The position numbers and the translations under genes are program-made. A stretch of 64,000 nucleotides of DNA from Alphaproteobacteria bacterium (GTDB lineage: Bacteria; Pseudomonadota; Alphaproteobacteria; Micropepsales; Micropepsaceae), in the NCBI GenBank assembly GCA_013389115.1, contig JACADY010000070.1, positions 1 to 64,000 of the forward strand, read 5' to 3'. Shown here in pieces: positions 43,405 to 54,140 of the stretch (the stretch's first letter is position 1; every line of letters begins with the position of its first letter). Under the pieces are notes generated by a model. It worked only from the letters and a program-made list of their open reading frames with translations. It was not told where the DNA came from and did not search any database.

Positions 43405-44433
43405 CTAGAATTGCACCATCACCTTGCACTGGTGAATGGGCTTGCGCAGGGATTCGAAGGCCTCCGGCAATGCGTCAAGATCGATGACGTCGGTGACCAT
43501 GGCGGCCACATCCACCCGGTCGCTCGCGATCATGTCGATGACAAAGTCGAAATCCGCGGGCCGATAGCCAAGGACGAATTGCAGGTTGAGCTCCTTGCCG
43601 ATGCCGACAAGAGGCATGATCGTATCGGGTGACTGACAGGCCCCCGCCACGACGATCTTGCCCCCGCGCGGCGCGGCCATCATCGATTCCATGATGAGCC
43701 CCGGAATGCCCACGCACTCGAAGATGATGTCGGGGCCCTTGCCCGCGATCGCTTCCACCTGCGGTGTCAACGGCTTGCCGGGATCGATCGCGTCCGTCGC
43801 GCCGAAGCGTGCCGCCATGGCGCGGCGCGTCTCGGTTCTTTCGCTGACGATCACGTGCCGCGCGCCGAGGAACTTCGCCCAGAGGATGGTCGCAAGTCCG
43901 ACCGGCCCAGCCCCGATCACCAGCACCGTGTCGCCACGGCTCATCCGCGCCATGTCGACCGTGTGAAGCCCGACCGCCAACGGCTCGACCATCGCACCCT
44001 CCTGCCAGGAGACGACATCGGGAAGCCGGTGAGCACTCCATGCGCTGATGCGCACATATTCGGCATAGGCGCCCGGCGATTGTCCCAACCCGATCGTGAG
44101 GCCCTTGGCGCAAATGCCCTGCCCTCCCAAACCATTGGGACAAGGCGCCTGCTCACCGCAGCAGAGATAGGGAAAGCCTGCGACGCGATCACCGCTCTTC
44201 CAGAGCCCGGAAACCGCGCCGCCGGCCTCGACAACTTCGCCCGCGAATTCGTGCCCCATGACCGATCCCGGCGGCAGCGGCATGATGGAACTGGGCTCGG
44301 TCATGTGCAGATCCGATCCACAGATGCCGCACGCCCTGACTTTGAGGATCAGGTCGCGGGGGCCGCAGACGGGATTGGGTATGTCCTCGATCAGAAGCGG
44401 CTTTGACATCTCTTTGAAGACGGCGGCGCGCAT
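43405..44433 (-). CDS. Zinc-dependent medium-chain alcohol dehydrogenase
   Basis: A 342-residue MDR enzyme. ACGICGSDLHM and GHEFAGEV carry catalytic zinc ligands; the structural zinc loop has Cys in YLCCGEQAPC. VIGAGPVGLATILWAKFLGA (about 170-190) is the NAD(P) Rossmann motif. It oxidises an alcohol or reduces an aldehyde; substrate unknown. Divergent from the LLM oxidoreductase, 167 bases apart. Confidence 0.9.
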   Translation of the reverse strand: MRAAVFKEMSKPLLIEDIPNPVCGPRDLILKVRACGICGSDLHMTEPSSIMPLPPGSVMGHEFAGEVVEAGGAVSGLWKSGDRVAGFPYLCCGEQAPCPNGLGGQGICAKGLTIGLGQSPGAYAEYVRISAWSAHRLPDVVSWQEGAMVEPLAVGLHTVDMARMSRGDTVLVIGAGPVGLATILWAKFLGARHVIVSERTETRRAMAARFGATDAIDPGKPLTPQVEAIAGKGPDIIFECVGIPGLIMESMMAAPRGGKIVVAGACQSPDTIMPLVGIGKELNLQFVLGYRPADFDFVIDMIASDRVDVAAMVTDVIDLDALPEAFESLRKPIHQCKVMVQF

Positions 44434-44600
44434 GGGATTTCCTCACCTGTCTTGTTATGGCTTTGAGGAATTTGCTCACGGGAGTTTGCAGGCCGCAAGC
44501 GCCGCGCACTTAACGTAGCGTCAATCGATGCCGGTTGGCACGCCAAGAAAGTTCGGGTTAGCGTCACGGATATCGATAATAGAACACCAGGAGGAAGTTC

Positions 44601-45794
44601 ATGTCTGTGGCGCCGACCATCAGGATGCGGAACGGCATTTTTCTCGCGCCGTTTCACCCGCTCGATGAAGACCCCACCTTGTGCATTCATCGCGACCTGG
44701 AACTGATCGAGCATCTCGATCGCCTGGGCTATGAAGAGGCCTGGATCGGCGAACACCATTCGGCAGGATACGAGATCATTCCCTCGCCCGAGCTGTTCAT
44801 CGCCGCGGCAGCCGAACGCACAAGGCGGATCCGTCTTGGCACGGGCGTCGTTTCGCTGCCCTACCACAACCCGCTGATGGTAGCGAACCGGATCATTCAA
44901 CTCGATCACCAGACGCGCGGCCGCGTGATGTTCGGTGTGGGTCCCGGCCTCCTGCCCTCCGACGCCTTCCAGCTCGGCATCGACCCTGCAACCCAGCGCG
45001 ACCGTATGGTCGAGGCGATCGAGGTGATCCTCGAGCTTTTCGCCGGCAGGCGCGTCACGAAGAAGACGGAGTGGTTCAACCTGTCAAACGCGATCTGCCA
45101 GGTCCGTCCCTATAGCTGGCCGCACCCGGAGATTTGCGTGGCCTCGAGCGTGACGCCGAGCGGCGGCAAGCTGGCCGGGCGTCACGGCTTTGGCATGCTC
45201 TGTGTCGCGGCGACCCAGATGGGCGGCTATGACGCGCTTGGCATCAATTGGAAGGTCGCCAACGACGTCGCGGCGGAAAATGGGCGCAAGATGGACCCGG
45301 CCCTGCTGCGCCTCGTCGGGCCGGTGCACATCGCCGAAACGAAGGAAGAGGCCTTTGCGAACGTGAAATTCGGATATCACAAATGGGCGGATTACTTCCG
45401 CAGGATCTCGCCCGCCGGACAGGCTCAAACCGATCCCAATGAGGATCCCCTCGAGCGCGGCATCAAGGACGGCGTGATCGTGGTGGGCACGCCCGATGAC
45501 GCGATCGCGCAGATCCGCCGCCTTCAGGCCAAGCAGGGCGAGTTCGGCGCGTTCCTTCAGCTCGCGCACAACTGGGCGAATTTCGAGGCGACGAAGAAGT
45601 CCTACGAGCTGTGGCAGCGCCACGTGACGCCCGTCATCAACAACGCGAATGCCGGCCGCATCGACAGCTTCAACGAGGCGACGGGCAATGCGGAAAAATA
45701 CATGGGTGCCGCGGTGGGGGCGGTGATGCAGACCTTGCAGAAGCACGCGGCCGAGGAAGCAGCGAAGCAGGCGAAAAAGCCCGCGGCCGAATAG
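44601..45794 (+). CDS. LLM-class flavin-dependent oxidoreductase
   Basis: A 397-residue luciferase-like monooxygenase of the F420/FMN barrel fold. EEAWIGEHHSAGYEI, RTRRIRLGTGVVSLPYHNPL and VMFGVGPGLLPSDAF are core motifs. It has an Ala/Lys-rich tail after about residue 375. AGGAGGAAG lies just before ATG 44601, a strong site. Catalyses an oxygen-dependent step on an unknown organic substrate, perhaps in alkane or terpene degradation; uncertain. Confidence 0.9.
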   Translation: MSVAPTIRMRNGIFLAPFHPLDEDPTLCIHRDLELIEHLDRLGYEEAWIGEHHSAGYEIIPSPELFIAAAAERTRRIRLGTGVVSLPYHNPLMVANRIIQLDHQTRGRVMFGVGPGLLPSDAFQLGIDPATQRDRMVEAIEVILELFAGRRVTKKTEWFNLSNAICQVRPYSWPHPEICVASSVTPSGGKLAGRHGFGMLCVAATQMGGYDALGINWKVANDVAAENGRKMDPALLRLVGPVHIAETKEEAFANVKFGYHKWADYFRRISPAGQAQTDPNEDPLERGIKDGVIVVGTPDDAIAQIRRLQAKQGEFGAFLQLAHNWANFEATKKSYELWQRHVTPVINNANAGRIDSFNEATGNAEKYMGAAVGAVMQTLQKHAAEEAAKQAKKPAAE

Positions 45795-45885
45795 ACGCCT
45801 GCGGATCACTTCCTCGTGAATTGTTGTAGCTGAAGGCGGTGCCTACCCTTTCCCCTCGATACTGGCTATCGAGGGGGAGTTTTTC

Positions 45886-48066
45886 ATGACGACCATCTCT
45901 CGCCGCGCGCTCCTTGGCTCCGGCGCGGCGCCAGGACTTTTGTCCATGCTCCCGCGTGCCGCCTTCGCGGCACCCGCAGCAGGAGGACCGCCCGTGGCCC
46001 GCATCGAACCCGTCACCGAGACCTTTTTCGGCACGACGATCACCGACAACTACCGTTGGATGGAAAATCCGAAGGACCCGGAATGGGAGCCCTTCATGCG
46101 CGGTCAGGCCGACCATGCAAGAAAAACCCTCGACAATATCAACGGTCTTGATGCGCTGAAGGCGCGCGTGAGCGAGCTTTCAGGCGATCTTGAGATCATC
46201 GGCACGATCCAGATCGCGGGCGAGAACATCTTCATCGAAAAGCGCCCCGTGGGCGCCAATAATTTCAGCCTCTTCGTGCGCAAGGGCTTTGAGGGGAAGG
46301 AGCGCCTGCTGCTCGATCCCGAGGCGCGCACGCAAGGCGATGTGCACTATTCGATGAACTATTGGCTCGCATCCCCTGATGGGAGCCATGTGATGCTGGG
46401 CCTTTCACCCTCAGGCAGCGAGAACGCCGTCATTGAGATCATGGAGGTTGAAACCGGCAACATCCTGCCCGAGCGGATCGACCGCGCGCAATATCCCTCG
46501 CCCGCTTGGCTTCCTGACGGCAGCGGCTTCTTCTTCAATCGCCTGGCTGAAGGCGCCCAGATGGGCACGACCGACTACTACAAGAACTCAGTCTGCTGGT
46601 TGCATAAGATCGGCACCGACCCCTCTACAGATATCCGCGTTCTCGCCAAGGGCCAGTTCGGCGATGTTGAGGTGAACGAGATCGAGTTTCCCATCGTTGT
46701 GACGCCGGCCGGGTCGCCGTTCGCGCTGGGTCTGCTGATCGCGGGCGTGCAGAATGAGATCACTGTCTTCATCAACACGCTTGACCGCGCGATGAAGGGC
46801 GAAGGCGGCTGGAAAAGGCTCTGCACCCCCAACGACAAGGTCACCGGCGTGACCCTGCGGGGCGACGACATCTATCTCCTCACCTACAAGGATGCGCCGC
46901 GCTATCGCGTGCTTCATGTGAAGGCGGACGCGCCGGAACTCGCAAATGCGAAGGAGGTCGTTCCGCAATCGGACGTCGTCATCCAGGGTGTCATCGCCAC
47001 CAAGGACGGCATTTACGTTCGCGACCTCGCCGATGGCATCGCAAAACTGCGTAAGTTGACTGAGGAGGGATCGCTTGCCGCCGTGCCCCTGCCCGTCGCC
47101 GGCACGATCGGCAGCCTCTTTGCCGACACCGCCTATGAGGGCCTTGTCTTCGGGCTGCAAAGCTGGGTCCAGCCCAACATCATCTTCAAGCTCGAAGCCG
47201 ACGGAAACCTGACCGACACGGGCCTCGGCGAAAAGCCAAGCTTCGACTACGCCGCCTATGAAGCGGTTGAAGTGCTGGCAACGGCCAAGGACGGCGTCAC
47301 CATCCCCCTTTCGATCGTCTACAAGAAGGGGACGCCGCGCGATGGCTCGGCCCCCACGCTCATTCAGGCCTACGGCTCCTACGGCATCAATGTCGAAGCG
47401 ATTTTCCTGCCCCGCATGATCGCGTTCATGGAACGCGGCGGCGTCTGGGCGACGGCCCATGTGCGCGGCGGGGGTGAGCGCGGCCGGGAATGGCATGAGG
47501 CGGGCCGCCTGCTCACCAAGCCCAACACCTGGCGCGACTTGATCGCCTGCGCCGAGTATCTGATCGCCGAGAAATGGACGAGCCCGTCAAAGCTCGCCAT
47601 TAACGGCGGCTCGGCCGGCGGCATCACCATGGGCCGCGCGATGACCGAGCGCCCCGATCTCTTCGCCGCCGTCATCTCCAATGTCGGCGTGCATAACCCC
47701 TTGCGGGCTGAATTCGGCCAAAACGGTCCACCTAACATCCCCGAATCCGGTTCGGTCACGACGGAGGATGGCTTCAAGGGCTTGTTGGCAATGGATTCAA
47801 CCCAGCACGTGAAGAAGGGCACCGCCTATCCCGCTGCACTCCTCACGACGGGCATGACCGATCCGCGCGTTGATCCCTGGGAGGTGGGCAAGATGGCGGC
47901 CCATCTTCAGGCCGCGACGAGTTCGGGGAAACCCATCCTTCTGCGTGTCGATTTTCAGGCCGGCCACGGCATCGGCTCGACGCGCGCTCAGCGTGACGCG
48001 GAAGTCGCGGACATGTACGCCTTCATCCTCTGGCAGACGGGCGACCCGGCCTTCCAGCCGCTCTAA
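45886..48066 (+). CDS. Tat-exported prolyl oligopeptidase (S9A)
   Basis: A 726-residue serine peptidase. The N-terminus has a twin-arginine signal ([11 protein letters not shown]) ending near AFAA at residue 26. Residues about 60-430 form the propeller; the catalytic domain has [28 protein letters not shown] (Ser about 572), TDPRVDPWE (Asp) and QAGHGIGS (His). It cleaves short peptides after proline, here probably in the periplasm. GGGGAG lies 7 bases before ATG 45886. Its TAA overlaps the stop of the convergent MCP gene. Confidence 0.92.
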   Translation: MTTISRRALLGSGAAPGLLSMLPRAAFAAPAAGGPPVARIEPVTETFFGTTITDNYRWMENPKDPEWEPFMRGQADHARKTLDNINGLDALKARVSELSGDLEIIGTIQIAGENIFIEKRPVGANNFSLFVRKGFEGKERLLLDPEARTQGDVHYSMNYWLASPDGSHVMLGLSPSGSENAVIEIMEVETGNILPERIDRAQYPSPAWLPDGSGFFFNRLAEGAQMGTTDYYKNSVCWLHKIGTDPSTDIRVLAKGQFGDVEVNEIEFPIVVTPAGSPFALGLLIAGVQNEITVFINTLDRAMKGEGGWKRLCTPNDKVTGVTLRGDDIYLLTYKDAPRYRVLHVKADAPELANAKEVVPQSDVVIQGVIATKDGIYVRDLADGIAKLRKLTEEGSLAAVPLPVAGTIGSLFADTAYEGLVFGLQSWVQPNIIFKLEADGNLTDTGLGEKPSFDYAAYEAVEVLATAKDGVTIPLSIVYKKGTPRDGSAPTLIQAYGSYGINVEAIFLPRMIAFMERGGVWATAHVRGGGERGREWHEAGRLLTKPNTWRDLIACAEYLIAEKWTSPSKLAINGGSAGGITMGRAMTERPDLFAAVISNVGVHNPLRAEFGQNGPPNIPESGSVTTEDGFKGLLAMDSTQHVKKGTAYPAALLTTGMTDPRVDPWEVGKMAAHLQAATSSGKPILLRVDFQAGHGIGSTRAQRDAEVADMYAFILWQTGDPAFQPL

Positions 48067-49367
48067 GCCGCGCTGCGATGGAACCGGCTGAAGAACTTCC
48101 GCACTTCCGCACGCATCTGCTCGGAACGTTGGGAGAGTTCTTTAGCCGCTTCCCGCACGCCGTCTGATGCATCGCCCGTGACGCGCACGGCCGTTGAAAC
48201 GCCAACGATGTGGCTCGCCACTTCGCTCGTGCCGCTCGCTGCGTCCTGGACGCCGCGCACGATCTCGCTCGTCGCCGCGCTTTGTTGCTGGATGGCGGCG
48301 GCCATCGACTCGGCGGATTGGTCAAGCGTGCCGATGCGCGTCACGATCGCCTGCATCACGTCGATCATCTTGTCCGTCGCGCCTTGAATCTCGGCCGCCT
48401 GAGCACCGATTTCGCCCGTCGCTTTGGCCGTTTGCTCGGCCAGTGCCTTCACCTCGGACGCAACGACCGCAAAGCCCTTGCCCGCTTCTCCAGCCCGTGC
48501 CGCCTCGATCGTGGCGTTAAGGGCAAGAAGGTTTGTCTGCGAAGCGATTTCGTTGATGAGACCCACAAAGTCCGCGATCCGCCGCGCGGCCTGCGCCAGG
48601 GCGGCAACCGAGGAAGAGCTCGCCTGAGCATCCGCTGCGGTCGCCTGCGCGATTTCCGATGAATGCGCCACCTGGCGGGCGATCTCGCTGATGGAGGAAG
48701 ACATTTCCTCCGCCGCCGAGGCCACGGTCTGGACGTTGTTCGAGGCTGCTTCGCCAGCGGCTGCAACGGCTGACGCGCGCTGAGACGCATCGTGGACGGC
48801 CTGGGACACGGATTGCGCGGAGCTTGAGAGTTGCGAAGAGGCTGCGGCGACCGTCTCGACGATATCTTTCAGCGTTTCTTCGAATTGGGAAGCCATGCGA
48901 AGATTTTCGCTGAGCCGCGCGGCCATCGAGGACATCGCCGCGTTGATGGTGACGGCGCCATAGCGATACGTGCCCGGCATGCCCCGAACGATCAGCTTGC
49001 GGTGGAACTTGTTCTTCTCGGCCTGTTCCATCGAGGCGATCGCCTCGCGAAGAAAGGCATCGCTGATGTCGAGCACGCGATTGATGGCAATACAGACAGG
49101 CTTGAACTCGCCGGCCGCATACGAGCCCACATAGCGCGCTTCGAGATCGCCGTCCGACGCGCGGTTGCAAATATCCTTGAGGCGGCCGATGACGGCGCTC
49201 TGATGCCGGCTGCTCAAAACCGCCAGCCCCGCAAGCACCAAGGTGAGCGCGGCGAAGACCGCGGCAGTGGCTGGCAGCATGAGCGTCGCGGCTAGGGTGC
49301 ACAGTGCGCCGATGAGCACGCCCGTGACGAGGCCGGAAAGGCTAAACCGTAAAAATAAACTCGTCAT
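48063..49367 (-). CDS. Aer-type methyl-accepting receptor, membrane and signalling part
   Basis: A 434-residue protein. Residues about 5-50 hold two close membrane segments with almost no periplasmic loop, as in Aer. A HAMP-like segment follows ([20 protein letters not shown]), then the MA domain with [21 protein letters not shown] at its tip. It has no sensor of its own. The upstream PAS gene overlaps it by 26 bases, so the pair is probably one aerotaxis receptor made as two chains. Start ATG 49367 lies inside the PAS gene end. Confidence 0.85.
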   Translation of the reverse strand: MTSLFLRFSLSGLVTGVLIGALCTLAATLMLPATAAVFAALTLVLAGLAVLSSRHQSAVIGRLKDICNRASDGDLEARYVGSYAAGEFKPVCIAINRVLDISDAFLREAIASMEQAEKNKFHRKLIVRGMPGTYRYGAVTINAAMSSMAARLSENLRMASQFEETLKDIVETVAAASSQLSSSAQSVSQAVHDASQRASAVAAAGEAASNNVQTVASAAEEMSSSISEIARQVAHSSEIAQATAADAQASSSSVAALAQAARRIADFVGLINEIASQTNLLALNATIEAARAGEAGKGFAVVASEVKALAEQTAKATGEIGAQAAEIQGATDKMIDVMQAIVTRIGTLDQSAESMAAAIQQQSAATSEIVRGVQDAASGTSEVASHIVGVSTAVRVTGDASDGVREAAKELSQRSEQMRAEVRKFFSRFHRSAA

Positions 49368-49863
49368 AAGTCATCCCCTGGGCGGCAATCGTCGATTCGA
49401 GAAGCTTGAAGCTGCGCGCAAGACCCTCCTTGGGGTCCTTGACCGCGCGCTCTTCCTTCAGCAGGGCATTGTAGATGGGCACGATCTTGGCGATCTGCGC
49501 GGCATCCGGCTTGCGCCGGTTCGAGTGATAGCCGACGACCTCTCCTTTGCCATTGCGGCTGGGCGTGACATGCGCGAACACCCAATAGTGATCGCCATTG
49601 GCCGCAAGGTTGAGGACATAGGCGAAGATCTCCTGCCCCTGCCATAGCGTGTCCCAAAGCAGCTTGAAGACGCTGCGCGGCATATCGGGATGACGGATGA
49701 TACTGTGGGGGGCTCCCAGAAGCGCCTCCTCGTCCATATGAGCGACCCGGCAGAACACATCGTTCGCGTAAGTGATGCGCCCCTTGAGGTCGGTCTTGCT
49801 GACGATGATCTCACTCTCACCGAAAGCACTTTCGCGTCCGCTTGGACTGACCATTTTCTTCAT
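49342..49863 (-). CDS. Stand-alone Aer-type PAS sensor
   Basis: A 173-residue cytoplasmic PAS protein. [39 protein letters not shown] and [16 protein letters not shown] match the PAS domain of the aerotaxis receptor Aer, which binds FAD and reports redox state. In Aer this domain is fused to a membrane MCP; here it is a separate gene overlapping that MCP by 26 bases. The C-terminal 50 residues are helical and could dock on the partner. Confidence 0.85.
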   Translation of the reverse strand: MKKMVSPSGRESAFGESEIIVSKTDLKGRITYANDVFCRVAHMDEEALLGAPHSIIRHPDMPRSVFKLLWDTLWQGQEIFAYVLNLAANGDHYWVFAHVTPSRNGKGEVVGYHSNRRKPDAAQIAKIVPIYNALLKEERAVKDPKEGLARSFKLLESTIAAQGMTYDEFIFTV

Positions 49864-50163
49864 GTCATGCCCCGTCGTTTCGCCAATAATGCCTTATGAA
49901 AATTAAACATATGGTTGATTGGCTCAGTGTTTCTTCGTCAAAAGCTGAATGCGTTTCTGCTGAAAGTGCCCCTAAAATCTGCCGGGGCAATATAAGAAAG
50001 CATGAAGGGGGCGCGGGCCTGCCCCGCGCCATTCTGCCGCGAGGCGTTCCTCTCGCCCGTCATGGCTCAGCGAGTGCGGCCCATCCGTGCATCGCGATAA
50101 GACCCCACCGGAAGCGCTGAGACGCGCTTCGACCTCCCAAGGGGAGATGGTTGGCGTGCATAA

Positions 50164-50188
50164 CCCCTCCCCCGTTCGTGGGGAGGGG
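50164..50188. terminator. GC hairpin in the repeat region
   Basis: CCCCTCCCC pairs perfectly with GGGGAGGGG over a 7-base loop. No T-tract follows. It may be part of the repeat element rather than a dedicated terminator. Confidence 0.4.
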
Positions 50189-50312
50189 CAGGGGTGTGAG
50201 GACACCCCCCTTTCGTCATGGCTCAGCGAGTGCGGATCCACCTTATGCCTCATCCTTCGAGGGCCGCGAAGGCTCGCACCTCTAGGCATGAGGAGTCTCA
50301 AGAGGCCTCACT

Positions 50313-50347
50313 CTGAGGTGGCGCGTAAGCGCCCTCGAAGGGTGAGG
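50313..50347. repeat. Dispersed palindromic repeat, copy 2
   Basis: CTGAGGTGGCGCGTAAGCGC followed by CCTCGAAGGGTGAGG. It is nearly identical to the copy at 54141-54174 and related to 40450-40487. Confidence 0.7.
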
Positions 50348-50409
50348 GCGAAGCCCGAACGGCGAAGCCCGAACGGCGAAGCCCGCGGCCTCCTCACTAT
50401 CCATTCAAC

Positions 50410-52203
50410 CTAGAACTTCAGCTCACCTGCAATGACGGCTTCGAACGTCGCAACATCGAGCGGACGATAGGACCGCCGCACATCATCACGCAGGAACAAG
50501 GGATCAGGCACGCTCGCCGGATTGAAGCCCTCTTTGACGAACTCGACCTTCCGGTGCTTGAAGGTTCCGGTGATGTCCATGGATTTTGTGATGCGCAGGA
50601 ACAAGGGCCGGGCATAGGTGGGCAATTGCGCCTCGACATGGGCATAAAAGGCGTTGAGGTCGAATTCGCCGTTCGTCACGATCGCGGCCATTCCGGCCCG
50701 GCCATCCGTACCCGGAATAGTGACGCCATAGACATTGGCTTCGCAGACACCTGGAACCACCGATAGGACTTCGGAGACCTCGCTCGTGGCAACGTTTTCA
50801 CCCTTCCAGCGGAAGGTGTCGCCGATGCGATCGACAAAATAGAAATAGCCTTTGGCGTCACGCCGGAGCAGATCGCCTGACCTGAACCACATGTCGCCCT
50901 TTTCAAACACGTCGCGCAGGATCTTTTTCTCTGAATCGGCGCTCTTCGTGTAACCCTCGAACCGCGTGCGGGCCTGTTGGGTGATCTGCCCGATCGCCTC
51001 GCCCGCTTCGCCCGGCGCGCATTCGATGCAGAACCCGCTGACCGGATCGCGCACCGGCTGCTCTGTCTCGATGTCGAATTTGACGATCCGTGTCGGCATC
51101 GCCCGGCGCAGATAGGAGGGGATGCGCCCCACCGCGCCTTGCGTTCCATCGATGTTGAGAAGCGCGATATTGCCCTCTGTCGCCCCATAGAACTCGATGA
51201 TCTTGGGGATCTTGAAGCGCTCCTGGAACGGCTTCCACACCTCCGGCCGCAGGCCGTTGCCGATGATCACGCGCAGGCTGTGCGATTGCTCGAGCGGATG
51301 CGGTGGCGTGTTCAGGAGATAGCGGCACAGCTCGCCGATATATTGGAAGATCGTCGGCTTGTACCGCGCGCAGTCCTCCCAGAAATGCGAGGCGGAGAAT
51401 TTTCGCCTCAGCACGATCGTGCCACCGCCGCTGAACGCCATCCCGACGGCGCAGATGCCCCCTGCCGAGTGATAGAGCGGCAGGGCCACATAGACGCGAT
51501 CCTTTTCGTTGGAGTTGGTCGCCGCGCCAAAGGCCTGCATCATGTTCTGCATCCGCAGATGCGAGATGTTGGCGGCCTTGGGCAAGCCGGTCGTTCCCGA
51601 CGTGTAGATGAGAAGGGCCTTGTCCCCCGCCGTGAGCGCGGCCCGGCTATCCGGGGGCAAAGGTTCATCGCTCATGGCGGAAAGGGCGGTATCGAGATCC
51701 TCTGTACCCTGAAGACGCGCGCCGGTGCTCCAGATGAGGGGTTTCTCCTCAAGCCGCTCGAGCGCATAGAGGACGTGCTCGGCGCATTCGGCGCCCAGAA
51801 TCAGATGTTTCGCGCCCGAAATCTGCAAGGAATGGGCAAGCGGCTGGCCCTGGAGATGGGTGTTGATGAGCGCCGCCGCCGCGCCGATCTTGTGAAGGCC
51901 GAACCACGCGAAAAGGAACTCGGGCCGATTCTCCATGAGAAGCGCAACCGTGTCCCCCTGGCCGATCCCTTGCGCCAATGCCCAGCGCGCATAGCGGTTG
52001 GCCGCGCGGTCAAGCTCAAGATAGGTATAGGAGACGTCCTCGAACACGATCGCGGTATTGCCCGGCCTCACCCGCACCCAATGTTCGATGACATCGGCGC
52101 TCGTCTTCTTGGATTGCGCCGTCAGGTTTCCAAGGCGGCGAACGGCCCGAAACACACCCGAGATGAATGCATATTCCCGTCCGATGTCTTGAATGATCCC
52201 CAT
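50410..52203 (-). CDS. Long-chain acyl-CoA synthetase of the FATP/VLACS type
   Basis: A 597-residue ligase. LIYTSGTTGLPKA is the ATP loop; EFYGATEGNIALLN and FVDRIGDTFRWKGENVAT are specific to the very-long-chain acyl-CoA synthetase/fatty acid transport protein branch. It activates fatty acids, perhaps coupled to uptake. ATG 52203 (MGIIQDIG) has GGGAGA upstream. The reading stops at TAG 50410, beside the repeat region. It is divergent from the TusA-like gene. Confidence 0.9.
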   Translation of the reverse strand: MGIIQDIGREYAFISGVFRAVRRLGNLTAQSKKTSADVIEHWVRVRPGNTAIVFEDVSYTYLELDRAANRYARWALAQGIGQGDTVALLMENRPEFLFAWFGLHKIGAAAALINTHLQGQPLAHSLQISGAKHLILGAECAEHVLYALERLEEKPLIWSTGARLQGTEDLDTALSAMSDEPLPPDSRAALTAGDKALLIYTSGTTGLPKAANISHLRMQNMMQAFGAATNSNEKDRVYVALPLYHSAGGICAVGMAFSGGGTIVLRRKFSASHFWEDCARYKPTIFQYIGELCRYLLNTPPHPLEQSHSLRVIIGNGLRPEVWKPFQERFKIPKIIEFYGATEGNIALLNIDGTQGAVGRIPSYLRRAMPTRIVKFDIETEQPVRDPVSGFCIECAPGEAGEAIGQITQQARTRFEGYTKSADSEKKILRDVFEKGDMWFRSGDLLRRDAKGYFYFVDRIGDTFRWKGENVATSEVSEVLSVVPGVCEANVYGVTIPGTDGRAGMAAIVTNGEFDLNAFYAHVEAQLPTYARPLFLRITKSMDITGTFKHRKVEFVKEGFNPASVPDPLFLRDDVRRSYRPLDVATFEAVIAGELKF

Positions 52204-52316
52204 GGCTCTCCCATCCCTGGCCCGCGCCTGGCGCGCTGTTGTGGGCACGATACGTCATTGCTTCAAAATGGCATTTGAAATCTAAACGGACCATCAACCA
52301 AGCAGGCGCCAAAGGC

Positions 52317-52562
52317 ATGGCTGTACACATAATCGACGCAAAAGGCCTCAAATGCCCTTGGCCCGCTTTGCTTGCCGGTCGCATGGCGCGCGGGATCAAG
52401 GGAGGCGGGCTGATTATCCTTGAGACCGACGACGCGGCCGCCGGCATCGACATCCGCCACCTTTGCCACGAGCGCGGCCTCATCCTGCAAGAAGAGACGG
52501 CGGACGGCCGGGTAAGGACGTTCAGCCTCGAGGTCCCACCGCAACAGTCCGGTAAACCTTAG
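52317..52562 (+). CDS. TusA-family sulfurtransferase-like protein
   Basis: An 81-residue protein. DAKGLKCPWPALLAGRM carries the CPxP motif with the sulfur-carrying Cys (about residue 13). TusA relays sulfur for tRNA thiolation and molybdenum cofactor; small relatives have varied roles. The ribosome binding site before ATG 52317 is poor. Its stop overlaps the convergent IalB-like gene by 4 bases. Confidence 0.85.
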   Translation: MAVHIIDAKGLKCPWPALLAGRMARGIKGGGLIILETDDAAAGIDIRHLCHERGLILQEETADGRVRTFSLEVPPQQSGKP

Positions 52563-53236
52563 GGCGAGGCCTGCATCATCGCCGCAAAGGCTTGGTCGAA
52601 GCCATCGAGGGGGGCGCTGAACGACACCATTCGGTTGGGTGTCTTCACCTGGAAATTGAGCACGAACCCCTCCTGCATCGAGCGGATGAAATCGTTCGAT
52701 ACGCCCATCTGCACGATGCACTCAACGGGCGTGCAACGGTCGACATCCTTGCGGAAGCGTTGGTTCTCATCGACCCAGAAAAGAACGGCCCCCCGTGATT
52801 CGGGCGGCAGGCGGACAAAGAGCACGTTCGTGAAGTCTTCCGCGACCGCCTGGCGCAGGACATTCACTTCGCCCGCAAGGCCGCCGCCGACGGCGCTGCT
52901 GCCGACCGCCTGCCAGATCCGGCATTGGCGCGTGGGTATCCCTTCGCCCGCACCGGCCTCGGCCGGCAATGTCCCTTTGGCGCAGGTCAGCGTCCAGCGC
53001 TGGAACGAGGCCTTGCCGAGGAACTGAGGCCCGATTTGATCGCTCGCCGCGGGGGGAGCGGCCTTGGGAATCGTCACCGCAGGGGAACTGTCAGGATGCG
53101 CGGGCGGCAGGCCAAGGCCATAGACCGTGCCGAAAATCGCGGCCAGGAAGGCTGCGGCGAAAAAATAGGCTAACCAATTAATATTCTGCACGAATCGTCC
53201 CGCGATTCCGCGGTCCCCCTGAAGGCGCGCGGACAT
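52559..53236 (-). CDS. Invasion-associated locus B (IalB)-family protein
   Basis: A 225-residue protein with an N-terminal membrane segment (about 20-43, LAYFFAAAFLAAIFG) that may be a signal anchor. The rest matches IalB-like proteins: RWTLTCAKG, RQCRIWQAV, a central FVRLPPESRGAVLFWVDEN and RCTPVECIVQMG with paired cysteines, probably forming disulfides. In Alphaproteobacteria this domain is common and mostly of unknown role, despite the name from Bartonella. Periplasmic. Confidence 0.85.
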   Translation of the reverse strand: MSARLQGDRGIAGRFVQNINWLAYFFAAAFLAAIFGTVYGLGLPPAHPDSSPAVTIPKAAPPAASDQIGPQFLGKASFQRWTLTCAKGTLPAEAGAGEGIPTRQCRIWQAVGSSAVGGGLAGEVNVLRQAVAEDFTNVLFVRLPPESRGAVLFWVDENQRFRKDVDRCTPVECIVQMGVSNDFIRSMQEGFVLNFQVKTPNRMVSFSAPLDGFDQAFAAMMQASP

Positions 53237-53302
53237 TAGGCGAGGTTCATAGTGCCAGCAACACTCAAGGTTGCCGGATGGAAATAAAGCGCGTGACGGC
53301 GG

Positions 53303-53833
53303 TTACGGAATGCGCCGGATCTTGGGGCCGAGTGTCTCGATCACGCTGGCGACATGAAAGGCCTTGGGCTCCTTGGCGGCCTGCTCCGGTGTCAGGAAGA
53401 TGACATCGGCATAGCCCTTGTAACGTGTCACCGCGCGTGTCGTCGCGGTGCCCGTTTCGAAGCCGCCCCTTGGAAAGGGATGCCAATAGTAAAATCCGAA
53501 AGTCGGCGCGTAGATGGTCGAGCGATACGTCGTGTTTGCTTCGGTGCTTTGCGAGGCAAAGACGAAATGCTCAAACCCGTGCGCCTTGGTGACTTCGGCC
53601 GCGCGCAGGATGACGAAATCCTCAACGACTTCGCGCGGCGTCGACGCATTGCCCGAAAAAGTCACGCGATAGCGGTTGGTATCGAGCTTTTCTTCCGCAT
53701 AGCCCTCCATTTTCCCGCCCGCTGCCGCGGCGGGCCGATAGGGGGTCTGCGGGCTCGCGCAGGCCGAAAGGGCAAGAATCGTGGCAAGCGCTGCCACGCG
53801 CATTCCAAAGCCATCAATCGGAAAGCCGGACAT
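53303..53833 (-). CDS. CC0125/CC1285-type lipoprotein
   Basis: A 176-residue lipoprotein with lipobox ALSAC (Cys about 24). DTNRYRVTFSGNASTPREVVEDF and ILRAAEVTKAHGFEHFVF are characteristic of an alphaproteobacterial outer-membrane lipoprotein family. Then a conserved YRSTIYAPTFGFYYW block. ATG 53833 has GAGGG 7 bases upstream; ATG 53839 is also possible. Function unknown. Confidence 0.82.
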   Translation of the reverse strand: MSGFPIDGFGMRVAALATILALSACASPQTPYRPAAAAGGKMEGYAEEKLDTNRYRVTFSGNASTPREVVEDFVILRAAEVTKAHGFEHFVFASQSTEANTTYRSTIYAPTFGFYYWHPFPRGGFETGTATTRAVTRYKGYADVIFLTPEQAAKEPKAFHVASVIETLGPKIRRIP

Positions 53834-54140
53834 GACCATCCCTCGTCCATTGTGCATCTGAGCAGTATGCCGTTGTGCTTGCCCAGGCTCCAGAGTCAAT
53901 CATCACGAAATGATAAGGGAGCGGGCGCGTTGAACCCTCACTTTCGAGGACCGCGAAGGGGGCCACCCCAAGATGAAAGGTCCGGTCAAGCCGGCCATGA
54001 CGAAAGGGGGGAATCCCAGTGCTCGCCCCCGCCTGCCATGGCCCGCGACGGCGGGCCATCCATGTTTCACAGGCCCCACCCTTCCCAGGCCTCGGCTTTG
54101 CCTCGCACCTCTGGGTGAGGACTACACATAAGGCCTTATC

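Larger units (their letters stand above)
49864..50409. other. Repeat-rich intergenic region
   Basis: No gene is seen in 546 bases. The 21-base sequence GTCATGGCTCAGCGAGTGCG plus G is repeated at 50059-50079 and 50215-50235. A 9-bp hairpin (CCCCTCCCC/GGGGAGGGG) lies at 50164-50188. A dispersed palindrome is at 50313-50347, and about three copies of a 14-base unit (GGCGAAGCCCGAAC) follow to 50385. Confidence 0.55.
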
